Source of the DNA: Pachypanchax playfairii | Taxonomy: Eukaryota > Chordata > Actinopteri > Cyprinodontiformes > Aplocheilidae | DNA length: 64,000 nucleotides | Reading direction: 5' to 3' | Assembly (NCBI GenBank): GCA_006937955.1 | Contig: SSNP01000020.1 | Location: forward strand, 851,504-915,503 | The notes under the pieces: generated by a model | The model's input: only the letters and a program-made list of their open reading frames with translations | Database searches by the model: none | What the model was told of the DNA's origin: nothing | Position numbers and translations under genes: made by a program | Shown here: piece by piece, positions 51,101 through 60,402 of the stretch | How positions within the stretch are numbered: the first letter of the stretch is position 1 | How the letters are laid out: the number at the start of each line of letters is the position of its first letter

Positions 51101-54100
51101 AAGGAGATTGAAATGTTAGTGAAGTTTGGGGTGATGAAAAAGAAAAAAGATATAATCTTAAGAGTCTATAACTGATGTAAAAGTTTAAAAAAATTGTTTA
51201 TAATGGAAAGTTTTGGGTTTCTCATTATGTTAGGCAGCAGTGAGTTCTCCAGCCTCAGCAGATATTATATCCCCCTTTCCATTAAAGCTGAAACACTGTA
51301 TACTTTATGAGCTTTTACTACAAATTTTATTATTATTATAGATTTTTTTATTAGTTTGATTTCATCTGTGATGATTTAGCCTGGTCATTTGTTTTTAATA
51401 GGAAAGTGATGATGTAAATATGAGCAGAGAAGAACATTGTGGAGATAACTGCAGTGTTCTGTTGTCATGTGTGCCACACTTGTGTTAGTGAATGTGTGTT
51501 CAGCTGATGATCTGTGTCCATACTGGCATCAGGTGAAGGTGATGACGGAAAATGAACTGCTAGGTTTTGCCTGTGAGCAGTTCCTGGGCAAGTCTGTGAC
51601 GGAGATCAAAGGCGTCATCCTGCAGACCCTCGAGGGTCACCTGCGCGCCATACTTGGTGAGTAGCTTCTGAAGCTGTGTGGGGGAGTCATTGAAACCGGA
51701 GGAAAATGTAATATTTTACAAGCCACATGCGCTTTCTTTGTCCTCTTATTAGATTTTAGATAATCCTACATTTTCCAGCTGAATCAGGTAACATTCCAAG
51801 TTGTTAGTATCTTCTTGTAACCTGTAGCCACCAGAAACCACAAACTCACACTGCAGTTATTGTTTTAAATAATTCAAATAAAATAGAAGCTGTCTGTGTT
51901 TCACTGCTCCAACACACTGGATTCAAATAAATGAAATACCTGAATAATTTGTCTTTGTTCCTCATAAGTGTGTTAATGACCCATAAATTTAAGCCAGATC
52001 CAGGATAAGGAATGCTAATGATTGTTGATTACTGCTCTCCCAGCTGGTAATGAACAACAGAGACGGATGTTGAAGTGAAGTTTGTGACTGCGGTCTATAA
52101 ATGCCTTATTTTGGATCTGTTGTATGGATAAATTCTTCTGTCCTTGTGCTTATTATTAATAAAAGAGTCCGTCTCTGTTGCTCCATTTAAAACCAACTGA
52201 AATACTGTGTAATTAGGGACAGGACTAGATAAGTGAATGCATGAATGGTGTGACATAAACGCTGTAATGCAGTGGTGGAAATTAGCACCTGCCACTGGCT
52301 AAATGTTCTGTACAGACTGTTAATTCAGACAAATGGTTTTTAGAAACAATGTTGGAAAAACAAAAGGGGCTGATGAATATAGAAATTGAAATTTTCATCT
52401 CTCCTTTGCCGAAGCATTGAAGAGTTCTCTGAGTACATGCGCTCATCAGATGAACAGAAAGGCGTGTCCTGTAGTGAAATGTCTCCATGATTCGGCTTGT
52501 TTTAGGGATGTTTGGTTCCACAGACAAAACAAGAGAAAACCAGTCAGCTGCAGAACCACATGTCTGCAGTGGTTTCAGGTTACACCCATCTGTAGCTCTG
52601 GTGACCTGCGTAGTTTTGGCATGAGTGGATAATTTGGAGAGGCTTATGGATTTGTCCATGAAACGTTGTTCCAGAGAAGTCTGGATATTTGTGCAGGACA
52701 AACTCTGACCTCATCCTGGACAACTTACAGTAGCTTGGCTTCATAAACTGCTGTTCAGATTAGATGATACTGATAGGGTGTCATGGTTCCCACCAGGGGG
52801 TGTTCGTTCGAACCCCAAGAGCGACCCAACTCCATACAAACGCGGGGAAACAGAAATCAGGGGAAGTGAATTTATTATAAAAAGTGCACGAGACAACAGA
52901 ACAAAACAGTGTAATGTGCTCGATGAAAACCAGGACCGGAACTAAGGCGGGGAAGAGACTCGATCCTGGGGGGAGAGACTCGTTAGAAACAAGTAATACG
53001 GCCCGCTGCAGTGCGCGGGAAAGGTGCAACCACACTTACTGTGAGGTGAAGCTGTAGTTGCGTGAGGTGGGATCCGAAGACACTGCAGCGGGGGTGGAGC
53101 CCCAGGAGTCGAGGGAAAGCGACGAAGCCCGGGACGTGGTGCTGTCTCCACAGCAGAGACTGTGGCAGGGGTGACAGCCGCGTGCTGACCGGGGAGGTGT
53201 GGATCCGGAGGAGACCAGAGACAGACAGCGCACCGGGGAGAGAGAACGCCGCGGAGCGCGCGACGTTAGAAAGCCCCGGTGAGGAAGAGACGGGCGGAGA
53301 GCAGGACCGGGGAAACCCAAACCAGCGTGAGAGCCTGTGGAAGCGGCTGCTCTCCAGGACAGGAGGTACGGATCCTCGGAGAGGCGACAGATCCGGGTGA
53401 AACTCCTGGGCGCGGGACTGAGAGAAGCGGGAGAGAAGCAGGTTAGTAGAAACTAACATGAAACTGNTTGGAAAAACAAAAGGGGCTGATGAATATAGAA
53501 ATTGAAATTTTCATCTCTCCTTTGCCGAAGCATTGAAGAGTTCTCTGAGTACATGCGCTCATCAGATGAACAGAAAGGCGTGTCCTGTAGTGAAATGTCT
53601 CCATGATTCGGCTTGTTTTAGGGATGTTTGGTTCCACAGACAAAACAAGAGAAAACCAGTCAGCTGCAGAACCACATGTCTGCAGTGGTTTCAGGTTACA
53701 CCCATCTGTAGCTCTGGTGACCTGCGTAGTTTTGGCATGAGTGGATAATTTGGAGAGGCTTATGGATTTGTCCATGAAACGTTGTTCCAGAGAAGTCTGG
53801 ATATTTGTGCAGGACAAACTCTGACCTCATCCTGGACAACTTACAGTAGCTTGGCTTCATAAACTGCTGTTCAGATTAGATGATACTGNAAGAGACAGCG
53901 TGAGGTGGGATCCGAAGACACTGCAGCGGGGGTGGAGCCCCAGGAGTCGAGGGAAAGCGACGAAGCCCGGGACGTGGTGCTGTCTCCACAGCAGAGACTG
54001 TGGCAGGGGTGACAGCCGCGTGCTGACCGGGGAGGTGTGGATCCGGAGGAGACCAGAGACAGACAGCGCACCGGGGAGAGAGAACGCCGCGGAGCGCGCG

Positions 54101-57100
54101 ACGTTAGAAAGCCCCGGTGAGGAAGAGACGGGCGGAGAGCAGGACCGGGGAAACCCAAACCAGCGTGAGAGCCTGTGGAAGCGGCTGCTCTCCAGGACAG
54201 GAGGTACGGATCCTCGGAGAGGCGACAGATCCGGGTGAAACTCCTGGGCGCGGGACTGAGAGAAGCGGGAGAGAAGCAGGTTAGTAGAAACTAACATGAA
54301 ACTGTCATACCAAGGTCTCTGGTCGATCTGTACCACATATCATAGGGGACGAACTGGCGTCTGTCTCTTCTTGCTCCTCTGGAACTCTCGAACCGGGACC
54401 CTCTGGAACTCTCGAACCGGGACCCTCTGGAACTCTCGAACCCGGATCCACACCTCCCCGGTCAGCACGCGGCTGTCACCCCTGCCACAGTCTCAGCTGT
54501 GGAGACAGCACCACCACACAGCAGCTGCAGCAATCCCACCAGTGAAAACACTACAGAACAAAACCCTCACAGACCAGAAAGAAAAACCCAAACCCCAGAA
54601 CCGTGACATAGGGGTTGATGCCTGTCTCTAACCTGTGCATCACCAGACCACCTCTCACCTGATGACCACTCAGGCTGGAGATGGGGCTACATCACGAGTA
54701 TCAAATTCTAAAAACGACCAGTAGTATTTCTGTCGCTTTCGTGTTTCTTCTGTTGAATGTATGTAACGAGTTAAAACAAACAGAAATACAGCAGGTGTTT
54801 TTTTTTTCGGCAGAAAACTTTTTTGAGAATAAAATTTGTATGTGACACTTAAATGCTTTGGTGTAGATCTGTAAACAAATTCATCATGGATGTTTCATTA
54901 TCCTCTATACATGTATGTACAATGTGCAGAGTTACTATGGTAACGCACATTTGTGATAGTGAGGAAGCTTGAAATTGAACAGTACTATAGTGTCTCAAAA
55001 AATTTGCATAGTATTGTTAAAAATACGATAAAGTATTTTAAGTTTTATGGTACCTCATACTTAGTTTGAGTTGCAGAACCCATGATGTCTAGTACTTTTA
55101 TTGTGAATGAGGACTGTAGCTGTAACTGTGTGTTAGGGAGCTCTAACCACTCCCTTTATCTTTTAGGGACCCTCACTGTTGAGCAGATTTACCAGGATCG
55201 AGACAGATTTGCATCTCTGGTGCGAGAGGTGGCAGCACCTGATGTTGGACGTATGGGCATTGAGATCCTCAGCTTCACCATCAAAGTATGAGATGTCAAG
55301 TTCTGCTTGATTTTTGTGGCCTTTTCCCGCTGTTTCTACTTGAAGAGCTGCATCCTAGTTTATCATTCTGTACCTCAGTGTTTGTGTCCCACCCTCACAG
55401 GATGTTTATGATAAAGTGGATTACCTGAGCTCTCTGGGTAAATCTCAGACAGCTGCGGTACAGAGGGACGCAGACATTGGAGTGGCAGAGGCAGAGAGAG
55501 ATGCAGGCATCAGGGTAAGGCGAGCTTCAAGTCAGCTAACAGCTTCAATTTAATAAAGAATGAAACAGCTGTAATCCCTCTCCATCATGTCCGCTCTCTG
55601 CCCTCGTCAGGAAGCTGAGTGCAAGAAAGAAATGATGGATGTTAAGTTTGTCGCAGACACAAAAATGGCCGACTCCAAACGAGAGCTGGAGATGCAGAAA
55701 GCGTCCTTCAACCAGGAAGTGAACACAAGGGTATCCAAATGACTTAATTTCATCTGTTTGCAAAATAAATAAAATGCAGTCTGAGTATTAAAAAGTAAAT
55801 GTCTAATTTAGAAAGCAGAGGCTCAGCTGGCGTACGAGCTGCAGGCAGCCAAAGAGCAGCAGAAGATCCGTCTGGAAGAGATTGAAATCGAGGTGGTGCA
55901 AAGGAAGAAGCAGATCACGATTGAGGAGAAGGAGATTGACCGCACTGAAAAGGAACTTATTGCCACTGTGAAGAGACCAGCTGAGGCTGAAGCCTACAAG
56001 ATGCAACAGCTGGCTGAGGGGCAGAAGTAAGTGCAGACATATCCTAATAAAATCGTTTTACTCTTTCATTTGGATGGGATCTGTTTTTCCTCAGTTTGGT
56101 GTTGATGTTCTTCCATCGTGTCTGACTGTAGCTTGACTTGTTTAACTAGAGAAACTTTTTAGCAAATGCCTGAAAACTGGACAAAGTCATTTAGTGCTAG
56201 AATCACAAAGAGCAGTCACACAGCAGCTTACAGCACCAGCACTGGCAGCTGCTTTAATTCACCTCACTACTCTTATTCTGAGAGCAGATCAAATCTTTTG
56301 GAAAAACACAACTAGATGATGGTTCATGTTCTGTAGAGAAAAGAACAGCTTTGTCCTGTAACAGCTGTTATTCACACAGTTCACAAATCTAAATGACCTG
56401 TCTGCCCATGTAAACAGTTACTAAAGAGAAAACCTTGCTGCTCTCTTACTCGACCCCAGAATAAAGAAGGTGCTGCTGGCACAGGCTGAAGCTGAGAAGA
56501 TCCGCTCTATCGGTGAGGCTGAAGCTGCCTCCATTGAAGCAGTGGGGAAAGCTGAAGCTGAGAAGATGAGGCTGAAGGCAGAATCCTACCAGCAGTACGG
56601 AGAGGCAGCCAAGACTGCTCTGGTCCTGGACGCCCTTCCTAAGGTCAGTGGTCTGACTTTATTCACCCGACTCACATAATTTAACTAAAAAAAGTTTATT
56701 ATAAATAATTTTTATCAACCATTACAGCCCATTGGTTGATTTTCTTGAAGGACATTGATCTAATCCAATGAAATCTCTTAGCCCTCTTTGCCCCGCCCAC
56801 CCTTCCTCTCACCATTGGTCAAAGTTTCAGATTTTAGTATTTGAGCTGAGTGGAGCTGGAGAGAAGTGAAAATGGCAAAAATGCACATGGTGCACATGAG
56901 AGAGTTTTGTCTTGTCAGATGATGTGAGTAAACCTTATGTTGTTTTATCTCACTACAGTGTTGCAGTTTGCAGGTGTTACAGTTATTATCATATGATATA
57001 AATGGAATGTTGTTAAAGGGGAGGATTTATCACTGGAAGGTAACCAGATAAATAAGACATTCCTATTCATCTCTTTCTCTCCGAGTGTTGAAATGAGAGT

Positions 57101-60100
57101 GGAAGTCATACTGTAGGTCTAGTTTTTATAGTTGTACATTTGTATAAATAGTTTGTTTGTATAAAACAGTGAAAAGACGCTATCAGAGTTTCTTCGACAT
57201 CCACTTTCACTTCATGATGAGACTCTGTGGTCGTCTCTCACAAGATGAAAGTCTGTTTAAATAGTGAAAGAGTGAATAACATGGCGACTATCTTCCTTAT
57301 TGAATGCTGCACTTCTTTTCAATTTTTGAGACAACACAACATGCTCATATATCTTCTGGTAATGTGTGATTACCGTATATACTCACGTATAAGTCGGTTT
57401 TTTGAGGAATAAATTTCGCGTCTGAAGAGGGTTCCGACTTATACGCAAGATATCGGGAAGAAATAGTTTTTTTGTCAGAGGAAAATGTCGACAGCTTGGG
57501 GACTGGAGCAAGTACTCGGACGAGCGAACGATGTTCTTTATCAGCATAGATTATCAAAGACACATTATATCTTTTTATCAATAAACATGACAAACGATTG
57601 CCGAAAGTACCGATTTTCATTATTTTCTGCTCTCATTTTCACAAACACCCTTCATCACTGGGACTTCCTGACACAAACTGATTCTGACACCGACTTGTAC
57701 GCGGGTCAATGCTAAATTCCTCAATTTTTCTGCTGAGAAAGAGGTCCGACTTATACGAGTATATACAGTGTCATATAAATAGCTATGGTGGGTCTCAATG
57801 GCCAAAAATTCCAGCACAATTTTTTAGTCCCAGTCCAGGTCTGTTGTGAACTAAAGTATTCTAGTAAACCTTGTTTTGGCTTGAATTATTCTGTTGAGCT
57901 TTATTCCTTCCAAGTTTATCTGAATTCTGTTTTGTGGGTTTAAATTCACATTTAAACTGTAAAGCAAATTCAAAATGTTTTGCTGATTAAAGCTTGAAGT
58001 TTGTTTGTAAGGTCTTTAAAGGTTTTCATATACCTTGTGTTAGTACAACCAGTTCAGCATGAGGGAAGTAGCTGCATTACTATTATATATATACATCAAG
58101 TGTTTCTGTTAAAGAGTCCTGAGGTACCAAATCTGCTTTCACCTCTTGGGGGCGGAACATCACAGCAGGTGATGTAAAGAGGCTGAACAAACTGATAAAG
58201 AGGCTGGTTCTGTTCTGTTCTGGTTCTGATCTGGATATTCTTGAGTTGATTGTCCAAAGGAGGATGAAGAACATGATGGAAAACCCTCATCATCCTCTTC
58301 ATAACACAGTAACTCAACAACAGATCCAACACAGACCACTACAGGAGAACCTTCCCATCCACAGCTAGAACCCTCTACAGGAGATCCTTCCCGTCCACAG
58401 CTAGAACCCTCTACAGGAGATCCTTCCCGTCTACAGCTAGAACCCTCTACAGGAGATCCTTCCCGTCCACAGCTAGAACCCTCTACAGAAGATCCTTCCC
58501 GTCCACATCTAGAACCCTCTACAGGAGAACCTTCCCATCCACAGCTAGAACCCTCTACAGGAGATCCTTCCCGTCCCAGGCTAGAACCCTTTAGAATGAA
58601 GAAGAACTGAGTAACTACAACATCTCATTTACCTTCAGGGGTTGATGAAGTATGTTTGAGCTGAATTATAGTGGCTGTAGCTGAGACACGTTCTCTCAGA
58701 GCCAAATGAACTTGAGAACACACAATGTTGTTTTTCAGATTTTATCAAAGTGACTGGAACTCCATCATTTCTCAACAGAAGAAGATTTTTTGAATAAAAC
58801 TCTGAAGGATGGAGGACTTTTACTAAAGATGCTGTCTAGTCTTGTGTGAATGACACAAATCAGATGTTTGAAGTAAGACATAATGTCACTTTGTGTTTTC
58901 TTCTTTCAGATTGCCAGTAAGGTCGCTGCACCTTTGTCCAAGACTAATGAGATTGTCATTCTGAGTGGTGAAGGTAGCCGTGTGACTGGAGAGGTGACTC
59001 GTCTGCTAGCTGAGCTCCCCGTCTCTGTCAACGCCCTCACTGGGGTGGATCTGACTAAGGTGAGACCCACACTGATCTCTACTAAGTTGTTTTATCAGCA
59101 TCCTGCTAAACCAGAAATCTTCCTTGTTTTTAGTCCTTTTACTTCTGAATGGATAATAACCACGATCAAGGAAAAATAAACATCTTAAAGGGGCCTTGTC
59201 ACATAAATGTCATTACTTTGTGGTTATTTATGAAGTATTAACCTATAATATGAAATATTTTATATATAAAAAACATTAGGAAAAACTAATTTCTAGCCTT
59301 TTAAGCTCATAATAATCTGACTGCTTGAAAACTGACCTGGATTTGGGCCTGTACTCATTAATATTCATGATGCTAACTCTCTGGACTTAGATTGGCTAAC
59401 AGCTAGCTTATGAAAGTACAACGTCCTGTATCCTCCCCTGCTGTGCATGTGCAGAAGCAATATAGCTGTCCAATCAACATACATGATAACAGGACCAGCA
59501 GGAAGTGTCTGTGGATAAGGTCCAGTGACTCGTGGCTTCAATATGTAAACATTAAACACTGCTCCGTGAGCACTCAGCAACATGGCGCCCGCACAACCGC
59601 ACTACCACAGTGTAACAGACAAACACATAAACAATCCATGCAGAATGGCAGAGCCCCCCCCCGCTGAGTTAACTATAAGTTCTGGGAGTCTCTCCAGAAA
59701 TAAACTGAAGACGTTTGTCTTACAAATCTTGAGTTTTCAGCAATATGTGCATTGTGTAATTCCAGCTGGAGCACAGAACACAACGCTGCTGATGGTCGGC
59801 CATGTTTGCTACTGTACAGCTGAGCTAACTTTGCAGGCGTGGCCTCAACTGCACGAGCTGATGAATATTAAAGAGTAAAATCAGTGTGACATCACACTGA
59901 TAGGATTTTCAAACTCTGCTGATTCCTGCAAAAAAAACAAACAGAGAAGTTATTGTCCTATTTACATACCCAGTACGAAACCAAGAACATCTGTGGGCCT
60001 AAAATATTCAGCATAAAAGTCAGAAAAACATTTTTTATGACAGGGCACTTTTAATAATTTTTAAAAATGTATACTATATTAATCCCTCTTGGGAAATTAA

Positions 60101-60402
60101 TTCTCTGTATTTAATCCATCCTCATCTTTGGGGAGCAGAGGGCAGCCATTTTGGCCGGCGCCCGGGGGACAGTTGTGGGGTTCGGTATCTTGCTTAAGGA
60201 TACTTCAACACGTAGCCTGCTGGGACCCGGGGTCGAACCCCAATCTCCCTCCCCATCAGGCTACGGCCGCCACCGTTTGTTGTATCATCTGCTCATGTAG
60301 ACCTTCATATTTCTAACTCCATGTTGGTTTTGTGTCCTGGTCCTACAGATCCCTCTGCTTCAGAAGATGACCACCCCCCAGTGCCAAACAGCCATGTCCT
60401 AA
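39181..60402 (+). CDS. flot2: flotillin-2 (reggie-1)
   Basis: Exons: 39181-39229, 42643-42724, one of two alternative exons (48066-48156 or 48494-48584), 51533-51656, 55167-55285, 55401-55514, 55611-55730, 55812-56026, 56460-56643, 58910-59059 and 60349-60402. All are GT-AG and phases agree; 433 aa with either alternative exon (human 428). Flotillin-2 is a membrane scaffold at lipid microdomains, acting in endocytosis and signalling as hetero-oligomers with flotillin-1. MGNCHTVGPNEALVVSGGCC has Gly2 for myristoylation and Cys4 (plus further Cys) for palmitoylation. The SPFH/PHB domain covers about residues 5-180 (EVAAPDVGRMGIEILSFTIK). A flotillin coiled-coil with Glu/Ala repeats follows (AQAEAEKIRSIGEAEAAS). 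The end IPLLQKMTTPQCQTAMS differs from the human tail. Teleosts often have two flot2 copies; I cannot say which this is. Confidence 0.96.
40077..40330. repeat. ancient dispersed repeat in flot2 intron 1
   Basis: Contains gccaaggaggtaatgttttc, gggtctgtctgttagcagga, taactcaaaaaccaatggat, ttttgatgaaattttcagga and ggatccaggaatttttttaa. This series is found in many animal genomes as a dispersed repeat. Its class is uncertain. Confidence 0.55.
42797..43327. mobile_element. TTAA-flanked MITE, copy 2 (flot2 intron 2), inverted relative to copy 1
   Basis: TTAA at 42793-42796 and 43328-43331. Ends agaggcccttccattaaaaa and (minus strand) agaggccatttcacacaaat are inverted repeats for the first 8 bases or so. 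The whole block is the reverse complement relative of 26127-26697. Confidence 0.75.
44040..44340. repeat. unclassified repeat-like block with CTCF-like motif
   Basis: A GC-richer island in AT-rich intron 2 with a TATA-like tatttatacc near 44179. It contains CCACCAGAGGGCAG (44060-44073), a full CTCF core match. It may be a solo LTR or SINE remnant; I could not define ends. Confidence 0.3.
45476..46290. mobile_element. hAT-like element with cagtgtttcccct ends (flot2 intron 2)
   Basis: Left end cagtgtttcccctacg. The right end ttctaggggaaacag is its imperfect inverted copy, preceded by cctgagcaccacagctag as in common fish repeats of this type. No transposase was recognised. An 8-bp target duplication could not be established. 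Confidence 0.5.
46300..47231 (+). mobile_element. PIF/Harbinger-like transposon fragment with truncated transposase
   Basis: The left end gtacgtttacatgcagccag is followed downstream by an ORF (from about 46954) including ILQRALRQQVPRIIRPRIDP, YKCYRFCRQSVIYLCKLLEP and SVCVALRFFASGTFLYSVGH. This is the N-terminal part of a HARBI1/Harbinger transposase. It stops at about 47231, before the DDE catalytic residues, so the enzyme is incomplete. Confidence 0.7.
47232..47525 (-). mobile_element. Harbinger-type element right part with a SANT/Myb-like ORF start
   Basis: The minus strand from about 47306 encodes MEGKERAAFFSQEEQELLV then KTYEDYK, the start of a Myb/SANT-like protein that Harbinger elements carry beside their transposase. 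The outer end gcttggtggaataggcccc (near 47508-47525) is a known Harbinger-type terminus. The left end at 46300 does not match it, so two elements or an internal rearrangement are joined here. Confidence 0.5.
48066..48156 (+). other. flot2: flot2 alternative exon 3a
   Basis: 91 nt with acceptor ctgcgtag and donor gtaatg. It encodes residues 44-74: MSLEVMTILCRCEN then IETSEGVPLDVTGVAQ. It is homologous to exon 3b (17 of 30 residues identical by my count), with an extra Cys (LCRC). Including both exons would shift the frame, so the choice must be exclusive. Confidence 0.85.
48494..48584 (+). other. flot2: flot2 alternative exon 3b
   Basis: 91 nt with acceptor cttcacag and donor gtaaat. It encodes ITLEIMTLQPKCED then VETAEGVAITVTGVAQ, which matches the sequence of the standard human flotillin-2. 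It lies 337 nt after exon 3a. Confidence 0.93.
52352..54304. other. duplicated blocks around single-N joins (probable assembly artefact) in flot2 intron 4
   Basis: 52352-52772 is repeated as 53468-53888 (421 bases), and 53061-53466 is repeated as 53899-54304 (406 bases). Both appear identical, and the joins are single Ns at 53467 and 53889. The order unit1-unit2-N-unit1-N-unit2 suggests overlapping contigs that were not merged. Confidence 0.9.
52779..54608. mobile_element. unclassified inverted-repeat element (TGTCAYGGTTC ends) in flot2 intron 4
   Basis: Starts tgtcatggttc and ends gaaccgtgaca, an 11-base inverted end pair (one mismatch), flanked by TAGGG at 52774-52778 and 54609-54613. The body is unusually GC-rich. 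Near 54440-54515 it contains an inverted copy of part of its own body (about 53135-53210), and three 24-bp direct repeats (cctctggaactctcgaaccg...) at about 54375-54445. Without the suspected duplication its length is about 1 kb. TG...CA ends with a 5-bp repeat could also fit a solo LTR. Confidence 0.55.
57366..57775. mobile_element. MITE with ccgtatatactc...tataagtcgg ends (flot2 intron 9)
   Basis: The left end accgtatatactcacgtata then agtcgg and the right end ccgacttatacgagtatata then cagtg are inverted repeats of about 25 bases. Second inner copies of the tataagtcgg motif lie near 57440. This end sequence is a familiar vertebrate/teleost mariner-like MITE. The short ORFs inside show no domain. 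Confidence 0.6.
58240..58640 (+). repeat. LINE ORF2 C-terminal remnant containing a 7-unit 36-bp minisatellite
   Basis: 58340-58591 is exactly seven 36-bp units, each coding YRRSFPSTARTL or a close variant with no indel. It is preceded by NPHHPLHNTV-type coding sequence and followed by NEEELSNYNISFTFR. The flanks and unit together are the conserved C-terminus of L2/Rex-type LINE ORF2 (YRRSFLP...LYNEELSNYN). So the array expanded inside a coding motif; stops before and after show the copy is dead. Confidence 0.75.
59189..60050. mobile_element. TTAA-flanked MITE, copy 3 (flot2 intron 10)
   Basis: TTAA at 59185-59188 and 60051-60054. The left end is aggggccttgtcacataaat, and the right end read inverted is aagtgccctgtcataaaaaa. 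Shares attaatattcat, gattggctaa, ctgcacgagctgatgaatat and aaaatattcagcataaaagt with copies 1 and 2. It is longer (862 bp), with an extra middle segment near 59450-59830. Confidence 0.75.
60070..60295 (-). repeat. fish SINE-like repeat next to the last flot2 exon
   Basis: Contains gggaaattaattctctgtat / ttaatccatcctc, ggggagcagagggcagccat, tatcttgcttaaggatactt and gacccggggtcgaaccccaa. This is a common teleost dispersed repeat. The last part resembles a tRNA T-arm (ggtcgaacccc), consistent with a tRNA-derived SINE read on the minus strand. It ends about 55 bases before the acceptor of flot2 exon 11. Confidence 0.6.

Noticed and set aside
52282..52701. 139-codon minus-strand ORF, repeated at 53443-53817
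   Set aside because: No homology recognised; it lies in flot2 intron 4 and its duplicate is an assembly copy.
53062..53400. Arg/Glu-rich ORFs of about 112 codons (also 53900-54238), and longer Ser/Pro-rich minus-strand ORFs
   Set aside because: They arise from the GC-rich unclassified element with few stop codons. They lack domains and are copied by the assembly artefact.
58340..58591. CRISPR-like regularly spaced repeat
   Set aside because: The 36-bp units are contiguous with no spacers, in a vertebrate LINE remnant.
60235..60285. tRNA-like segment (ggtcgaacccc)
   Set aside because: Only the T-arm-like part is present and it belongs to a SINE-type repeat, so it is not a tRNA gene.
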